Of a stretch of 64,000 bases of DNA, positions 36,694 to 50,788 are shown one piece after another. Origin of the DNA: Chromobotia macracanthus (Eukaryota; Chordata; Actinopteri; Cypriniformes; Botiidae); assembly GCA_036877525.1 (NCBI GenBank), contig JAZGTH010000066.1:4366501-4430500 (forward strand), in the 5' to 3' direction. Every line of letters begins with the position of its first letter. The first letter of the stretch is position 1. Both the position numbers and the translations under genes were made by a program. The notes beneath the pieces were generated by a model. That model ran no database searches. It had not been told where the DNA came from and was given only the letters and a program-made list of their open reading frames with translations.

Positions 36694-36713
36694 CGCAATT
36701 ATCGATAATTGCG
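36694..36713. promoter_or_regulatory. 20-bp perfect palindrome centred on ATCGAT with flanking ATTA motifs
   Basis: CGCAATTATCGATAATTGCG equals its own reverse complement. The core ATCGAT matches ONECUT/HNF6-type sites, and the flanks carry ATTA/TAAT homeodomain cores. A further CAATTATGTATTA follows at about 36720. Regulatory function is inference. Confidence 0.4.
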
Positions 36714-37534
36714 AGTGGGCAATTATGTATTAGCATGATAAAAAACACTGCACATGTGAAGAGGCACAACTTTGCACCTGAGTGGAACGTAAAAAGTGGA
36801 GCGACGTGGTTTGCCCATGGGCTAAGCGATAAGCAAGTGCCGCGTCTTTCGGCTGAAAAAAGTTCCTCCGGGCACGAGCGTTGAATTATGGTTTGCCCTT
36901 CAAGCAGTCATACACACCCACCATTAATCATCTATGGACAGTGTCCCCATTCGCAAAAGAGGTCTGGAATGTGTTCCCAAACCTAACTGAGACCTGGTTG
37001 TCACCCTACCTGTCCACCCTTGGTCCCCTTGGGGCCCATCACAGGGGGACAAAAGATAAAGCAGAGGCGGTGACTTTGAGTTGAGGGAGATAGTTTCCAA
37101 TGGGACCAGCTACAGTCAGGTCAAACTCTCTCTGCTGGGGGATGCTGTTGTGAAATTTTTGGAATTTGGGCAAGTACTTCGAGGGTCATAATACACAATA
37201 AAATGATTTTTTGCAACAATTTATTAAATTGTTCATTAAATACATGGTCAGCATAAGTAGGACTGATGAACGATGGCTAGTTAGGGAGGATGCAACAGAA
37301 AACAGTGTGACCCCTTAAGGGGACAGTCTGTGATGTACAACTCGCCCAGCAACAAATTAGGTTCGAAGAATTCTCCTTCTCTCACACAACAATGATGTAT
37401 TAGCCATCGTTACTGAACTGAAGGTCACAAGATTGTCCAAACGGCTGAAAAGTTTTGCAAGTATTAAAACCACACAAAACAAACATTCATAGTAAGATGT
37501 TAATTATTTACATCATGGGCATATAGCATATACA

Positions 37535-37585
37535 AGGGATACATAACTCTGTCTTCTTTATTGGAAGACAGAGTTATGTATCCCT
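37535..37585. other. perfect 22-bp stem, 7-nt loop hairpin
   Basis: Arms at 37535-37556 and 37564-37585 are exact reverse complements around TTTATTG. The stem begins AGGGATACATAACTC and would form a stable hairpin if transcribed on either strand. GAGTTATGTATC also occurs alone at about 45635, so the arm may be part of a dispersed repeat. It could be a recent inverted duplication, a minimal MITE, or a small-RNA precursor. Confidence 0.85.
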
Positions 37586-38644
37586 GGGTGAACATGGGAA
37601 ATAAAGGCATAGATCTTTGAAAAATAATGGTAATATTTAGGACGAACGTAGAATTAAAATGTCACTACACCTTTGAATTTCACAGACTATGAATCCTTGG
37701 GCCGGCCTTTGGGCTTTGATTATGAAGTTTTAAGGGTTTTAAGATTATGAAAAAAGGAAAATTGTGCAAAAGTTATGCAAGTACATCATAGAACCACTAT
37801 CATCCATTATCAACAATAACAACTATTATCAAAACTGCTAGAACAATATATATTACATTATTCAAAAAACGAATTTAGATCAGTTTGTGTGTGATGGACT
37901 CTTCCACAAACCTTCGAATCAACCACAAACCCTTAACGAGAGTATCTATGCCAGAGGTAAATGCACTCAGAAGTAGCATTTCATTACCACAACGCTCTTC
38001 CACTGTTAGCTGAACTGCAAGGGCCGCCCGCAAAACAGGATTATAGAGATGTACACGGGCAGACAGCGCTCCCCTGACCGCCAGTCTTTCTGAATCCACC
38101 AAAACTGATTGATTCACGTCCACGATTCACCAGACAGCCGAATGTCACCTTTACACATCGCTGCCATTCACAGCTCAGAGTGATTGAACGAGCGAGCAGA
38201 GCTGCAAGGCAAAGAGAAGCTTGTGGCAGACGAGATACGAACTTAATGCAGGAGAGCAGATGTGCGGTGCAGGAGAGAGTTTGTTTGGTCATGGAGGTCT
38301 GTGGGTCTTCATTTCCAGGGAACTTCCATCCGCTGGTGGAAACATCTGATAAGAAACTGATCTCATACTCGTACTCTTCACCTCCATCAGCTTTCCAGCC
38401 AAGCTTGTTTAGCGAAAGCCAAAACGTTGTTATTTTAGTGACCCTAAAGAAAGTTACAGTGTGTAATTGAGCCTAAGCCATTAAAAAGTTTTGACTTGAT
38501 CTGTATCATTTTTTTAACTTATAGCTACTTGGCAGAGAGAGTTTACAAGTGTAAAGGATGGTAGATTTATTGTGGACGGCTGTTTCCTGTGTGTAGATAG
38601 TAACACAAGCTATCTGCATTAGTGCTTACATGCACATTTTGCAT

Positions 38645-38801
38645 TTTACATTTATTACATTTACATTTATGCATTTGGCAGACGCGTTTATCCACAGTGC
38701 ATTCAAATTATACATTTTCTCAGTATGTGTGTTCCCTGGGAATCGAACCCACAACCTTTGTGTTGCTAACACAATGCACCAGCAGTTAAGCTACAGAAAC
38801 A
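38645..38801 (-). mobile_element. tRNA-derived SINE, minus strand
   Basis: In reverse orientation it shows the tail (CATTTATGCATTTGGCAGAC) first, then the B box complement (GGGAATCGAACCC) and the A box region complement (AGCAGTTAAGCTACAG). Confidence 0.85.
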
Positions 38802-41800
38802 ACACATTACATTAACACATTTTATCTTATGTAAACCTGTAAACATTGTATTAACATCTGTAGTGTGTGTATAGAGTAAATATATAACACTCACACACAA
38901 TATATGTTACTATCTTGCAGATGAAATCCATACATTTTTAGGTTACAAATGAAAATCAGCAAGTACATGACAGATCAATGTACGAAACCGCCTCTTTACC
39001 TTACCCTGATTCACAAGGGTAAGTTTATAAAGATGATTTGTAATTTCAGCTGTTGGGTCTAATTTCCTAGTTTGGCTCATTTTACTTTAACACGTGTAAT
39101 GAAAATGACGTAAAGCAACATGCAATTTCATGTTTCAAACTGAGATGGTGGTAGAAAGGCGGACCTTTCTATGGCTTCACCATATTAAAGAAGTCCAAAC
39201 AACCTATATGTGTGGGACCCCTGTGAAACATTCCCACCACAGATTATTAATCATTGGGCCTGATCGTCATGCAGCGCTTGTCTTCCTGTGACATTTCCTT
39301 GTGTGGCCTTGCTCGTGTCCATCCTGCTGAGTTGCTCATCTATGGCCGCTAATCCAACACGCGTGACAGCTGACCGCTGATGCTAACAATAGCGAGACAG
39401 CACGGACAGCCCGTTCTAAAGACTGTCAAATGATAAATTACCCTCTTCAGTCACTCTAACCGAGAGCCAGTTAGGTCACACAAACAGCTTGACGTGACAT
39501 TTTTCCGGTACTGTATATGCAAACCGCTGCCAATCAATTAACAGCTCGCCTTCCTCTATTCCTCAACCGCATATCGGGATTGTGGGAAATTGACTGTGGA
39601 GGGCTAATCAACGCAAAGGCCTTCTGCAGTCCAGCGGCGGAGGGACAGACCGAAAACAAATAACTTTGTTTGTGAAAATGCACCGGGCAGTTCATAATAT
39701 CACTCTTTATTCTACTTCCCCAAAAAATAGACTCAGAATGACTCCAGGCACGGCCTTAATAAAGGAGCTGGATAAGATCTTTTAATCTTCCTCTCTTTTC
39801 TATAGTGTAACCATTACTGTCTATGCATTACTTTACAACATTATACCAAGATTAATATGAAGGATGATGTGACAGAACTCACCACTGGTCGTTTCCACTA
39901 GTGGTGGGCTTTGGCCCCAGCAGCTGTGATCTAATTAAAAAGGCTTCACCTGAGTGGTTTATATTTATATTGTATTGGAACCGTTCACCTCTCGTCATAT
40001 ACACAGAGTGCAAATCAAGCCCGGGGCATATAATTTATAAACAACTTTTAATTACCTCATTTATATTTAAGTGATTAAATTTATAATAATTTGGTGTTTT
40101 TGAAAAGGGTATCAGATATATTGCTTTGGCGGTTGAAAAAACGGAAACCATAAGCATTATGGATTTTTTACTGTGTGCAATACATTTCCATTTATTGACA
40201 AGAGCAGAGAGAAGACTGTACAAATTTTCAATGTTTACACACCAAGGTCGCTTTTAAACTTGCAACACGCGTTTGTTTTTACCTTCAAAAGTGCAAAACA
40301 CGAACACACTGCGAGGTATAGCACAGAAAACACTGTAGAAAACGGTTCTGACCGCAGATATCTTTTCAAAACACAAAAGGTCACCCAGCCTTGCTCTGCT
40401 GCACAGTAACGGACATCAGCTTTGAAATAGCTGTGTCTGCAATAGCCCGATAGCAAAATTAACGCAAAAGAACGTTTTGTGAACATCTTCGTACGTTGTT
40501 TCCTACAGCTATGACATCAAAGGTCTTTCATGTTGCGTTCACACAGTAGAACAGTTAGCCTAGTCTGGATTAAATGCTGTTTAACCCTTCTGAAGGCATC
40601 TCAGGTCTGAAGACGGTCCATTTATCATTCTTCTAATCCGTCGCAGTGTCCCATAAGGACCAGAGCACAGCCACCTTGTGAAACTACATGAGTCCTTGGG
40701 AGCGCTTTTACAAGTCTGAATTCCCAGCCGTGCATTTTACCGTTATTACAAGGAACGTTTCGATCCATGACCGACAGCCTCCCACCCCATAAAAGCTTGT
40801 GGTGTGAAACACCGGACTTGATAAAGAATAACGTTTGTGCTGAAAGCACATTACATGACACTAAGATTAATTAAGAGTAGCCACATAAATATCAGGGAAC
40901 TGTGCATACAGCTAGTTAAGTAAACCTAGATATGTTTACAGCTAGTCAACAGGAAAATAAAGCTAAATTAAGCTGGCAGTAAATAGGACGTATTTTCAGG
41001 ATTGGTTTTAGGTAAATATATACTTCAGACTTGTTCTCCCTGCTTAAAAAACTAGCTTTAAAACAGCTAAAAAACAATAAGGTGGATTTTCCTGCCTAAG
41101 ACCAACAAAAACTACATCAGTCTGGTTTAAATCATTTTTTGACCAGGTTGTTACTGTTTAACTGACCAAGATATGATTCAGTGTGTAGGTGAGTCTCTCT
41201 CTAAATTATTCAGAGTGATTCAGACAGTATTGCTTACATCTGATCCAAGTGCAAACCTAATCTTACACCTTTGCTCCTTGAAAGCTGCTCCTCAACACCT
41301 TATAGATCTTCAACCCAGAAGATCTTTCATTCACACCAATGCTTGCAATTCCCAAAAGATGAATTAAAGAAGCTCTGGAACCAGAGCTTAATCGGTTGAC
41401 TCATTATCAGCGGGCACCTGTCTCTTGTGTCATTTATCAACCGCTTGTCTATATATAGATCGACGGTAGCCATCCGTGTCAAAACTGATTATTCATCACA
41501 GCTGAACATTGTCCAGTTGTAAAGTTCTCGGTGACCTCTGTGCACAAACCATTGACCTTTTGTCTGCAAAAAAACCCAGAAAAGTAAACAGATGAGACAA
41601 TGATGCTAAATGAAATGAGCACCATGATAAATCAGATATTGTGAAATATCAATTTTGCACATGGCTGCTCACGAGCACGCTTCCATATATATTCCTGATG
41701 CTTCCTGTCATATTCCCTCGGCCATTCGTTTAATTCACGACATTGTGGAGGGTTTACTGTTGACTTTATAAACAGACCATGAATCCAATTTAACATCCTC

Positions 41801-44633
41801 AAATATGCCATCTGATATCTGAGGAGGGTTTCAAAACCGGACACTACAGTTTGCTGTTTATCTCAACGCAGAACCCGAGAGATGTTTTTATACAATCTTA
41901 TACAGTATCTACAGGCCTGACTCCCGCCACGGAGATCTCATTACAACAGGCACAATGAAGTACCTGGCTGTTAATTAGAGTCTAGAAGTCCCACATCGTC
42001 TTACTATTCTTCCTTTGTTGCTCCGCTCTATCGATTCATTCTTTCCTTCAGCGCAAGAGTTCTCAGAAATGCATATTAAGCAAGCTTTCTCAAACAATTG
42101 ATACAAGAAAATGTTAAACCGAAGACAAATGTGGTTGGCGCTGGTTCATCCATCACTTCCCTACCCAAAACTCATTGTTTTAACCTGGTGGAATCCCCAC
42201 TTCGCCCTTCAGTGAGCTCCACAAATCATCCAGGGACAAGGAGATGGGGGACTGAACAAAACGGGCACCTAAGTTATAAGACTAAGAGAAGAAACAAAGA
42301 GAACAGAAACAAGGGGAGAAAAAAAATCCTTCTGGCACAGAAGACATCACATCCCACTCATGGCCGATCACAGACAGCAGCTCCATTCTAAAACCTAGTG
42401 AGCTACCTACATAGGCAGCTGCCTTCTAAGGCACCATCCTAATTGCAACATGAAATCTGATAGGGAGCTGATTCGATGAACTCTGCTAGATAAAATTCAA
42501 ACATGAAAACGTACGAACACCAAACTTATGCTGCCTAGGATAATGCATACATATGCACAGCACAAACAGACTTGTAGTACAAACATTCACTTTAGTTACA
42601 CTGTACTGTTGTACTGATACTTTTCCACATTGAATAAAATGTATTTATAAACAACATTTTTCTCACCTGGTCACTCTTGGCACAATGCATTATGGGACTG
42701 AATGCTGCTTTAGGGGGCCTTTCACACAGGGCACATTCTCATGTTCATAAACAGCTTGACACACAGCGAAGGAATTAAATAAAACACAGGCTTACATTTT
42801 TAAAAGTTGAATTTCTTTGGACACAGTGTCTTAAAAACAGCTGCAATCTGCAAAAAACTGCATGTAACTGTCAAAGACATCCATCAATCTTGAAAAATTA
42901 AAAAAAAAATTGCACAAAGTGCACAAAATATTGACCTCCCTGACTGACCCCTTACAATTTTGCCAAAATGTTACTAATTACTAAGTAATTAAGATACCTT
43001 TTGGAACAGCCTTTGCGGTGGGATGGCACCTATGATCCCTTAAAATGCTGCCTCGGCAGGGCGCTCACTTAGTTTTGGAACAGAGCAGTGTTGCGGGTGA
43101 GATGCATTCACTGGGGCCAAAAAATATTTCTCACTTCCTCCCATTTTCCTCCTACTTCCTGTCTGTTTGTAGAGCCTGAGAAATCATGTCATCCAGTCCA
43201 TGCCTCTGTTTACTGGTATAAGTGCATAATCAAACGCTACAGTTAAGCGGGTGCTGAGAGCTGCTGTCAGAGCATGTTTGGAGTGCATTTATTTCACACT
43301 CTCAGATGTTGGCATCTGCTTTGAGAAGGGCAACAGCAGATGTAGGTGCTAATAAGCATTTGACATCAAGGTTACAGATATGCACCTTGTCGAGTCTCAG
43401 ACTCTCTGAGGACTTGATGTGACACTGTTTCAAACTTCACTACAAGCACAAATAAATTCAACCTTAACAGACACATAAATAGGGGACAGAAAGAAATAAC
43501 CAAGAGAGTCATTTTAGGTATACTTATGCAAATACCACATTTTAAGCAAACATTTAATTGTTTGCAACAAACTGCATTTGTGAATTAAGGAAGAGGTTGC
43601 ATTTATATAAAAAAATGCACAAGCAAAATTACAGATAAAGTGATGCACAGAGAATTTGTTTCACCAGAGGATAATGCATTAAAACATTTTACACATATCT
43701 ATTCCTTTGGCATCTCTAGCCCAGTTTTCCTCTGGTTCATCTCCAATCTCAATAACAGGGAACAGTTCCTTCCTTGGACAATGGAAGGAACTCAGCCCCC
43801 CTGCTCTGTAATCTAAATGCTTTTCCTTGCACAAATAATTGCAACTTCATGTCTCCTGATTCCATTATCATGCCAATAATACAGAAATCTATATGACTTT
43901 CTATTCAACCACCCTCAATAATTGCCGGCATCTGTAATTTAAAACTCTGGATGGATTCGAACATTTTCAGGCTCAACTAATTAAACAAACTAAAGTCTCA
44001 TTAATCCATCTGAAAGTTCATGATCTTAGCCAGGCGGGTCTGTCTATAAATATTGTTGTGCAATTCAAGCGCATTCAGACTATTCTGCATTCATCTGCTT
44101 TTTGACCCCTCACTAATTGTTTTTAACACTGCACGTTAGTGTTGCATTCCTCCATCCTTTATAAACACACACATTGCTCACCTTCAACACATTAAAACCC
44201 TAAATGATCCACATATATCATTCTCACATGCCACCAACTGACATCACTTCCTTTCCCTTATTTGGGTCTTTCTCACAGTAAATTCCCCACATCTCTTGGC
44301 AATGATAACACTGTGGTACATAATCAAATTATTTTCCGTGTTTTTTTATGTGTATTTATTTTTATCCAGCTTGTGTAATGCCATGTTTTCTGGCATTCTT
44401 ACATGAATGTATAAACTTTCCTTTGTTGTAATGGACCATAAAACGAACTTTAGTTTTATAGTAGGATACAGTAAATGAGTAGAACATATTAATATTAATG
44501 ATTATATCTGTTGTTGTGAAACAGAACTTAGGTATTGCCATTTTAGTAAGTGATGTTGCAACACAGACCAGTGATTCCAAAGCAGGTGGAAGTGTACCCA
44601 TGGTGGTACTTCAGAAGGTGCTACTACTCACAG

Positions 44634-44749
44634 TTACTATACTATACTGTACTATACTAAACTACATTGTACTGCACTATACTATGCTATACTGTACTGT
44701 ACTAAACTATATTATACTATACTCTACTATACTATATCATTTTATACAG
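44634..44749. repeat. ACTAT-type pentanucleotide satellite
   Basis: Degenerate units such as ACTAT, ACTGT, ACTAA and ACTAC repeat for over 100 bp and directly precede a SINE. Confidence 0.85.
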
Positions 44750-44751
44750 TA

Positions 44752-44870
44752 TGTTCCTGTCGCTCAATTGGTAGAACATTACTTTAGCATCGCAAAGTTT
44801 GTGGGTTAAAATGTGTAACTTGAACGCAAGTCGCTCTGAATACAAACATCTGCCAAATGCATAAATGTAT
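44752..44870 (+). mobile_element. tRNA-derived SINE
   Basis: The head GTTCCTGTCGCTCAATTGGT and the tail AAACATCTGCCAAATGCATA are recognisable; the B box is decayed (GTGGGTTAAAATG). Confidence 0.8.
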
Positions 44871-45210
44871 ACTACACTATACATGCTTAAATATTAAGAA
44901 ACATTTTGATTTGGTGTTAACAGGGTACATCATTCGTCTTGCAGCTGTGGGGGGACAGAGGACAAAAAAAGGCTGCGCAACACTGACAAAGACATTATGG
45001 AATATTCAAAAGCAGTTTTCCAAACTGACTCTCAAAGCGTCTAAAATATTGAAAACTGTGAAGTCGTGCGGGTGAAAGCTCGTGGGTTTCTTTTTGCTGA
45101 CCAAAGCAGGATTTGGACTTTTACAAATGCAGTTTCATAGCAGTTTCTCTGCTTCATGCCAGCTTAATATTAACACCCTCAGGGCTGGCCAAAGAGCAAT
45201 TATCGAGCTT

Positions 45211-45272
45211 GTGTGAGTGTGTGTGTGTGTATTCATGTGTGTATGTGTACGTGGGTGCATGTGTGTGTGTGA
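45211..45272. repeat. imperfect GT-rich microsatellite
   Basis: GTGT runs interrupted by ATTCAT, TAC and GGGTGCAT. Confidence 0.85.
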
Positions 45273-45650
45273 ACACTGAAATGACAAATTCTTTGAGGAC
45301 AACCCACTGCTCAGAAGTGGCACAATACAACATACAGCTACATCACCGACAAAAGCGGTAATCCACTGTCATACCGCGAGGAGCACCGAGCCAACGGTCC
45401 CTTTGATTGGACAAGCAAGTCCCATTCAAAGAGTGGAATATGAGAAAGAGAAGCTTTGCTGCCTTTTTGAAGAAGCCGCAGAGTCCAAAAAAATAAAAAT
45501 ACGTAGGGAATGTTCTATTTTAGCATACAATGAACAGGGCTGGGGATAAATTAAACACCATAGCCTCCATCTGCATATAAAGGATGACAGCTTGAGAACC
45601 TCAATGAGAAACTCAGAAACTCTATGATGATATAGAGTTATGTATCATAT

Positions 45651-45900
45651 TACACTCTCAAAAAAGGTTCTTAAAAGGTTCTTCACAGCCATGCCATAGT
45701 AAAACCACTTTTGACTGAACAGTTCTTTAGGGAACCAAAGGTTCTTTAAAGAACCATTTCTTTCTTACCTTTTTTATGGTCTAAAGAACCTTTCTCCACT
45801 ACAAAGAACCTTTTGTGAAGCACAGCAAAGGTTCTTTATGGAACCATACAGCCAAAAATGGTTCTTCTTTGCCATTGTGAAGCACTTTTTTAAGAGTGGA
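45651..45900. mobile_element. GGTTCTTT-rich MITE with CACTCTTAAAAAAG termini
   Basis: The left end TACACTCTCAAAAAAGG and the right end CTTTTTTAAGAGTGGA are inverted repeats with one mismatch in the core. The 250-bp body contains many GGTTCTTT/AAAGAACC motifs, so it is nearly palindromic throughout. No coding capacity. This type is common in fish genomes; I do not assign a family name. Confidence 0.8.
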
Positions 45901-48337
45901 TTTTAACTCAAATGTTGCAGGTTCTGTTGCGGTCCTCAGTATACAACTGTAAAACATTTAACTCAGAGTCGAGAGAGAAATCGGAAGAAACTGGAACCAT
46001 TAGGTGTAAAAGGTTTTGGTGCTTACATAAACCTCCATCTATAAATCACTTCCCAAGCTTTTCCATTTACCCCTCCAGAACTTTTAGGCAAACATGTTGT
46101 CCTATTGATCATTCCGTACCGGAGATATCCTAAAAGCAGGAGATAAATATTTGTCACTTTTTTTTTTAAGAGCTGCCTTACATACCGAGGTTGTTTGGGT
46201 CAGCTGTTTTGGCTATCCACAAATGTATAAATTATTAGGTTGAAGAAGGTGCATTTATAATATGTGTTTGTTGCCTGGAGGCTAATAGCTGCTTTTCAGG
46301 AGTACCGGGGCGCTGATGAATGCTAGCTAATCGCTAATGTTGGCTGAGGGTTTAGACACCATTTATCAAGTCTTTAAGAGATCTGCACACGGGAATATTA
46401 ACAACCGCATTGGCGCAACTTAAGTCCCTAAGACAGTCTTTAAGTGCATTAAACCACTGCTTTAGTTTGACATGAGATAATGAAATGAGAGAGAGTCCAA
46501 TTAGTTCTAACAGCTTAGAAGTGGTTGAATGTAATCCAATGCCAAAATGCCTGATTTTAAATGCTCCAACGCACACTAATGCACTCACTCCGGGTCATAT
46601 TTACCACAAGGAAAGGTTGGAGAGAGCGTCATTTTTACCTCACTGCATCGCTTGGCGGTTTGAATTACAGAGTTTTATGGATAAATCAAATCACTTATTT
46701 CAGTACAACAGAACTGTACAACAGTACAGCCGCTACCAGACTGAGGGACAGAGAGAATCTCAGATCAAACGACTTAATTTAAGACAGTTTATCAAATTAG
46801 ATCCAGTGGCATTGTGATGTTTTTTAAAGGGGGCACTGGTGGAAGTCCTGTCATATTTAGAGCTCTGACCTAAGAAGAAAGAAAATAGGACTGTACTAGC
46901 TTGTACAAGAGAGTGTAATGGTATACTTTTTGCTTAACATAAAAGATGACCTGAATTCAAATCCTGACAGTCTTAACACTTTACAGAGCAATTACAAAAA
47001 AAAAAATTACACTTTATTTACAGGGGTCCTTGTTACAGTGTAATCATACATTTAAGTATCGAGTAATATTAATTAACAACATGTACAACATGGAATTGCA
47101 TGTAATTATTCATAATTTATATGACTATTATATAAATTGTTATATAATTGTTATAGTAAATACATGTAACATATGTAACAAAGCCAGTGTAAAATAAACT
47201 GTTACCAAAAAATATATAGTGAAAAATGGAGTTTGGGGCATCACTAAGGTTTGCATATGACAAATGTAACAAATTTATTAACAAATGAACAATTGACAAA
47301 ATAAACAAAAGTGCAATTTGATTCAACTGACCAAATTGAGTGTGAAATCTGCTATTGCATTTCAGATAAACACAAAAACATCGCAAGATTTAAACGCATA
47401 TATGTTGAAAGCTGAATTTAAAACCCACTTAGCTCATAAATGGGACAGGGCACGACGGCCATGTTATATCAGTTATGAAGTTTGACCCAAAAGCCTTTTT
47501 AATGTCATACTGCTGTCCTGTCTCTCAGAGGGGTGGCTGGCCCTCGGCCCCTATCAGCACTAAAATCAGCACCGCACCGCACACAGGCCACTGACCCACC
47601 AGCCGGGATTTTAAACGAATCAGAGGACAGGACAGAGCAGCAACACCTGCCTGGATGGCAGGGTGCACGGGGCCAGATCAGGGCTACAGCATGAGCTTAC
47701 CTGCACGTTTGGCCTGGATGGAGGCCACAGACAGACCCCTGGGACACAAGGGAGGAAAGGAATGCTGAGATCCAGTCTGTTGGCTGTGACTTCCGTACCT
47801 CCAGAGTTCATGCTTGGCAGGGAAGGGTTACGAATGACATTTACCACACGATTCTTTAAATAACGTTGAGCCCACAATGCCGTACCGGAGTGTACCGGCA
47901 TTTGTTGTGTGAATGTTGTTGATTTAAAACAAACGCTGAAATGCATTTATTATGTAGACACCGCAAAAAAAGTAACCATTATTATTTTCTTGTGTTTCCT
48001 GTCAGAATTAACTAATTAATTAAACATCCTTAAAATAAGACAAATTTACTTGAAGGCAGGTTTTAAGACCTTTAAGACAGATTTAAGATTGTTTTTAGAA
48101 AATAGAAAATTTTCTTTAAAACAATTAAAAGAAGTCTAACGTGGTAATATTTTATATGCCATTTTGCTACTTTTTGCTACTGGTAAATGTAATTTAAGAT
48201 TGAGTATATATAAAAAATGTTTTGAAGCAGACTATATAATTATTAACACTATGTGGCTTAATAACGTCTTCAAATGAACCTATGTATATTATGTATATAT
48301 GTATATACATGCTTTGGTATAAAAATATAACTTTACA

Positions 48338-48494
48338 AATGTATGCATTTGGCAGATGCTTTCATCCGACACAACCTTCAGTGCATTCAAGATATACATT
48401 TTCTTAAGATCAGTCAGTACATGTGTTCCCTTGGAATCAAACCAATGACCTTTAAACTGCTAACACAATGTTTTACCAGTTGAGCTACAGAAAT
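48338..48494 (-). mobile_element. tRNA-derived SINE, minus strand
   Basis: Tail complement TGTATGCATTTGGCAGATGC, then B box complement TTGGAATCAAACC and A box complement ACCAGTTGAGCTACAG. Confidence 0.85.
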
Positions 48495-48550
48495 GTATGT
48501 ATGTATACACTGTGTAACACGGTATACAAATGTCAAATGTGTAAGTATGT

Positions 48551-48722
48551 TTAAATATGTGCCAGTCCGATGAGATTATAGTTGCTTCCAAGGTTTCTTC
48601 CTCATCTTCTTAAGATCTCAGAGAGCTTTTATAGCTACTCCTATTATTTTCACTGGGGGACTTGTAAGGCACTTTTCTTTAAATGCTTTGAAAAGCACTA
48701 AGCTGTACAAATAAATTGCATT
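48551..48722 (+). repeat. degenerate fish interspersed repeat
   Basis: CCAAGGTTTCTTCCTCATCT and, after a gap, GCTTTGAAAAGCACTAAGCT followed by GTACAAATAAATTGCATTC are the recognisable parts of a retroelement-type repeat found across teleosts. Confidence 0.65.
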
Positions 48723-50788
48723 CAACAGAAGTTTGGATAATTTAATGAAAACAACAAATATTAAGAAAATACTCTTTTTGCTGTGTATTAAGCTTTAAGA
48801 ATTGTTTATTATTATTTATGTTAACACACATTATTTATATTAACATCCCGCACTACAAACTTTGAAATATGTATTGTGAAATTCAGATTCGCCCGATAGG
48901 GCTTTAAATATGGATGTCTCTGCTTGTGAAGGGACTCCCCAGAGGACGTCTTACCTCTCAGATGTTGCTCTTTCACAGCTCAGAAGATTTCATGGAAGTC
49001 TTAGTTGTGTTTCCTTTCAAGTATCAACACAGTCTCAGTTGTTTCTCCTAAAATTGCTTAGAAGAAAAAAAAATAGAAACAAATGAGAGAATTGTTAAAA
49101 TACATTAGAGAGTGTGGAGCTGTAAAATTAATGTAGATTGTGGCTGAAATAACCTGGATGTGGATATATTTGATGGATCATGTTGAGTTCATATTGAAAA
49201 CTTCAAAAATATTGACTTTTGATTGCACATGTCACAAATCTAACCTCAGTTTTTGACATTGTTGAGATCTCTTCTGAAACTCCAATGGAGACATTTGTGA
49301 GATCTCGTTTTTCTCAAGAGAGAAAAATCTGCGTCACAGGAGACTTATGCAAACGTTTCCATTTGCTCTCAGTTTAATCTCATTGCTGTCTAGGAGAAAT
49401 AATTGAGACGTTAAAGAGATCTAATCTGTGATTTTTCTTTCCTATAGGTCTGGCTCTTTAAAAGCGCTCTGTGTGGGTCTCTCACAGCAGCCACCGCTCG
49501 CCCTTCACATTTCACTGGCCAGTGCCCAGTAATCAACACGCATTACCCACACAGAGGCAAAGCTTAATTACCAATCACACACAGACCCATAAACACTCAA
49601 CCTCTTCCATATCCCGCCCGCCACTTACCCTTCTCTCCTTTATTTAAATTCAAGATTATGAATGACTGACACACGGGTATGTAAATGTGTTTTGTTCTGG
49701 AGTTTGTGTGCGTTGCTTGATATGCTGATGAGAAACAGTAACTGTCTCTTGAGATTGAGTGACATTCCCTTACACAGTATGAGACGATCTCCGGGATTCT
49801 TCTCATCAGGCGTCCTGTGGAGAATAGTTTACTTGTTAACAACAAAGGAAAATTGTTTACGGCATTCACCCGATCGTAAAGGTTTGACTTTGACGTAATG
49901 CCTCTGATTGGTGGCGGGCGCAGAAAGTCTTTGGGTCCTGATTCGTCTTTGAGAGTGCACTTTTGTGAACTCTTTTGTGAAGAAAATATTACATAAGCCA
50001 TCCAAATGTGCATCTGTTTCACTTCCAACATCTGTTTACTCCGAGCACCATCTATTCATCCATAAGCCCTGCTCACAAGTATAGGTATGATCAGGGCCCA
50101 CAGATGAACTTGGTGATTTTAACACCCTTCGATTTGAACGCATCTTCGTGTGAACCCTTCGTGTTTTTCCTTATACAACGTCTGTAAAAACTGAGTAAGG
50201 CCTGGAATGTTCCTGGGTCAACATGTTTTGTTAGTCCAAGAACAACAAACCTGTAAAACAAATGAACAATTATGATCTATCCAGTCCACTTTAACCATAA
50301 CCTGCCCCTTAAACTAGAAGGAAATAATAGGATGATAGGAATTGTGTACAAGCCCCTAACACAGTCCTAAGATTAGTCCTAACATTAGCTCTAAACATAA
50401 CCCTAAAATCCCTTGAGGATAAGAACATCTGTGATTATTGTAGCTGTTATTATTTGATCACAATGTTTCTTATCCATTTAGACCTTTGTCAAACATTGAA
50501 ACAGCAAAAAATTCTCTTCGCATTGCCCGGTGCACCTTAATTATGGATTTAGACTTTTCTGTCAACTTTCTGGATAAAATAACAGCTGGTGTTTCAAGTA
50601 TCTGAGTAAAAAGAAAATTAAACCAATAAGAAGAGTCTCATTCTGGAAACATCTCAGAACAGCTACTGTATTAGCAGCATCAGTCTCGCTTTAATTAATT
50701 CCTTCCCTTAATTAAACTGTATCCATAATGCTATAACTACATTCAAATAGTGCTATAGTCTCACTTCTCTAAAGCCTTATTGCATATA

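Larger units (their letters stand above)
33781..44633. other. 3' flank of tafa5, no gene seen
   Basis: No exon is supported on either strand; frames are short and lack domains. It may include a distal 3' UTR. A moderately CpG-rich, ATTA-rich stretch at about 36150-36870 includes a perfect 20-bp palindrome. A 22-bp hairpin lies at 37535-37585, a SINE at 38645-38801, and 41-44.5 kb looks largely single-copy. Mammalian TAFA5 is also flanked by gene-poor DNA. Confidence 0.5.

Noticed and set aside
49597..50031. 144-aa minus-strand frame
   Set aside because: No domain, no repeat-element protein similarity and no splice context.
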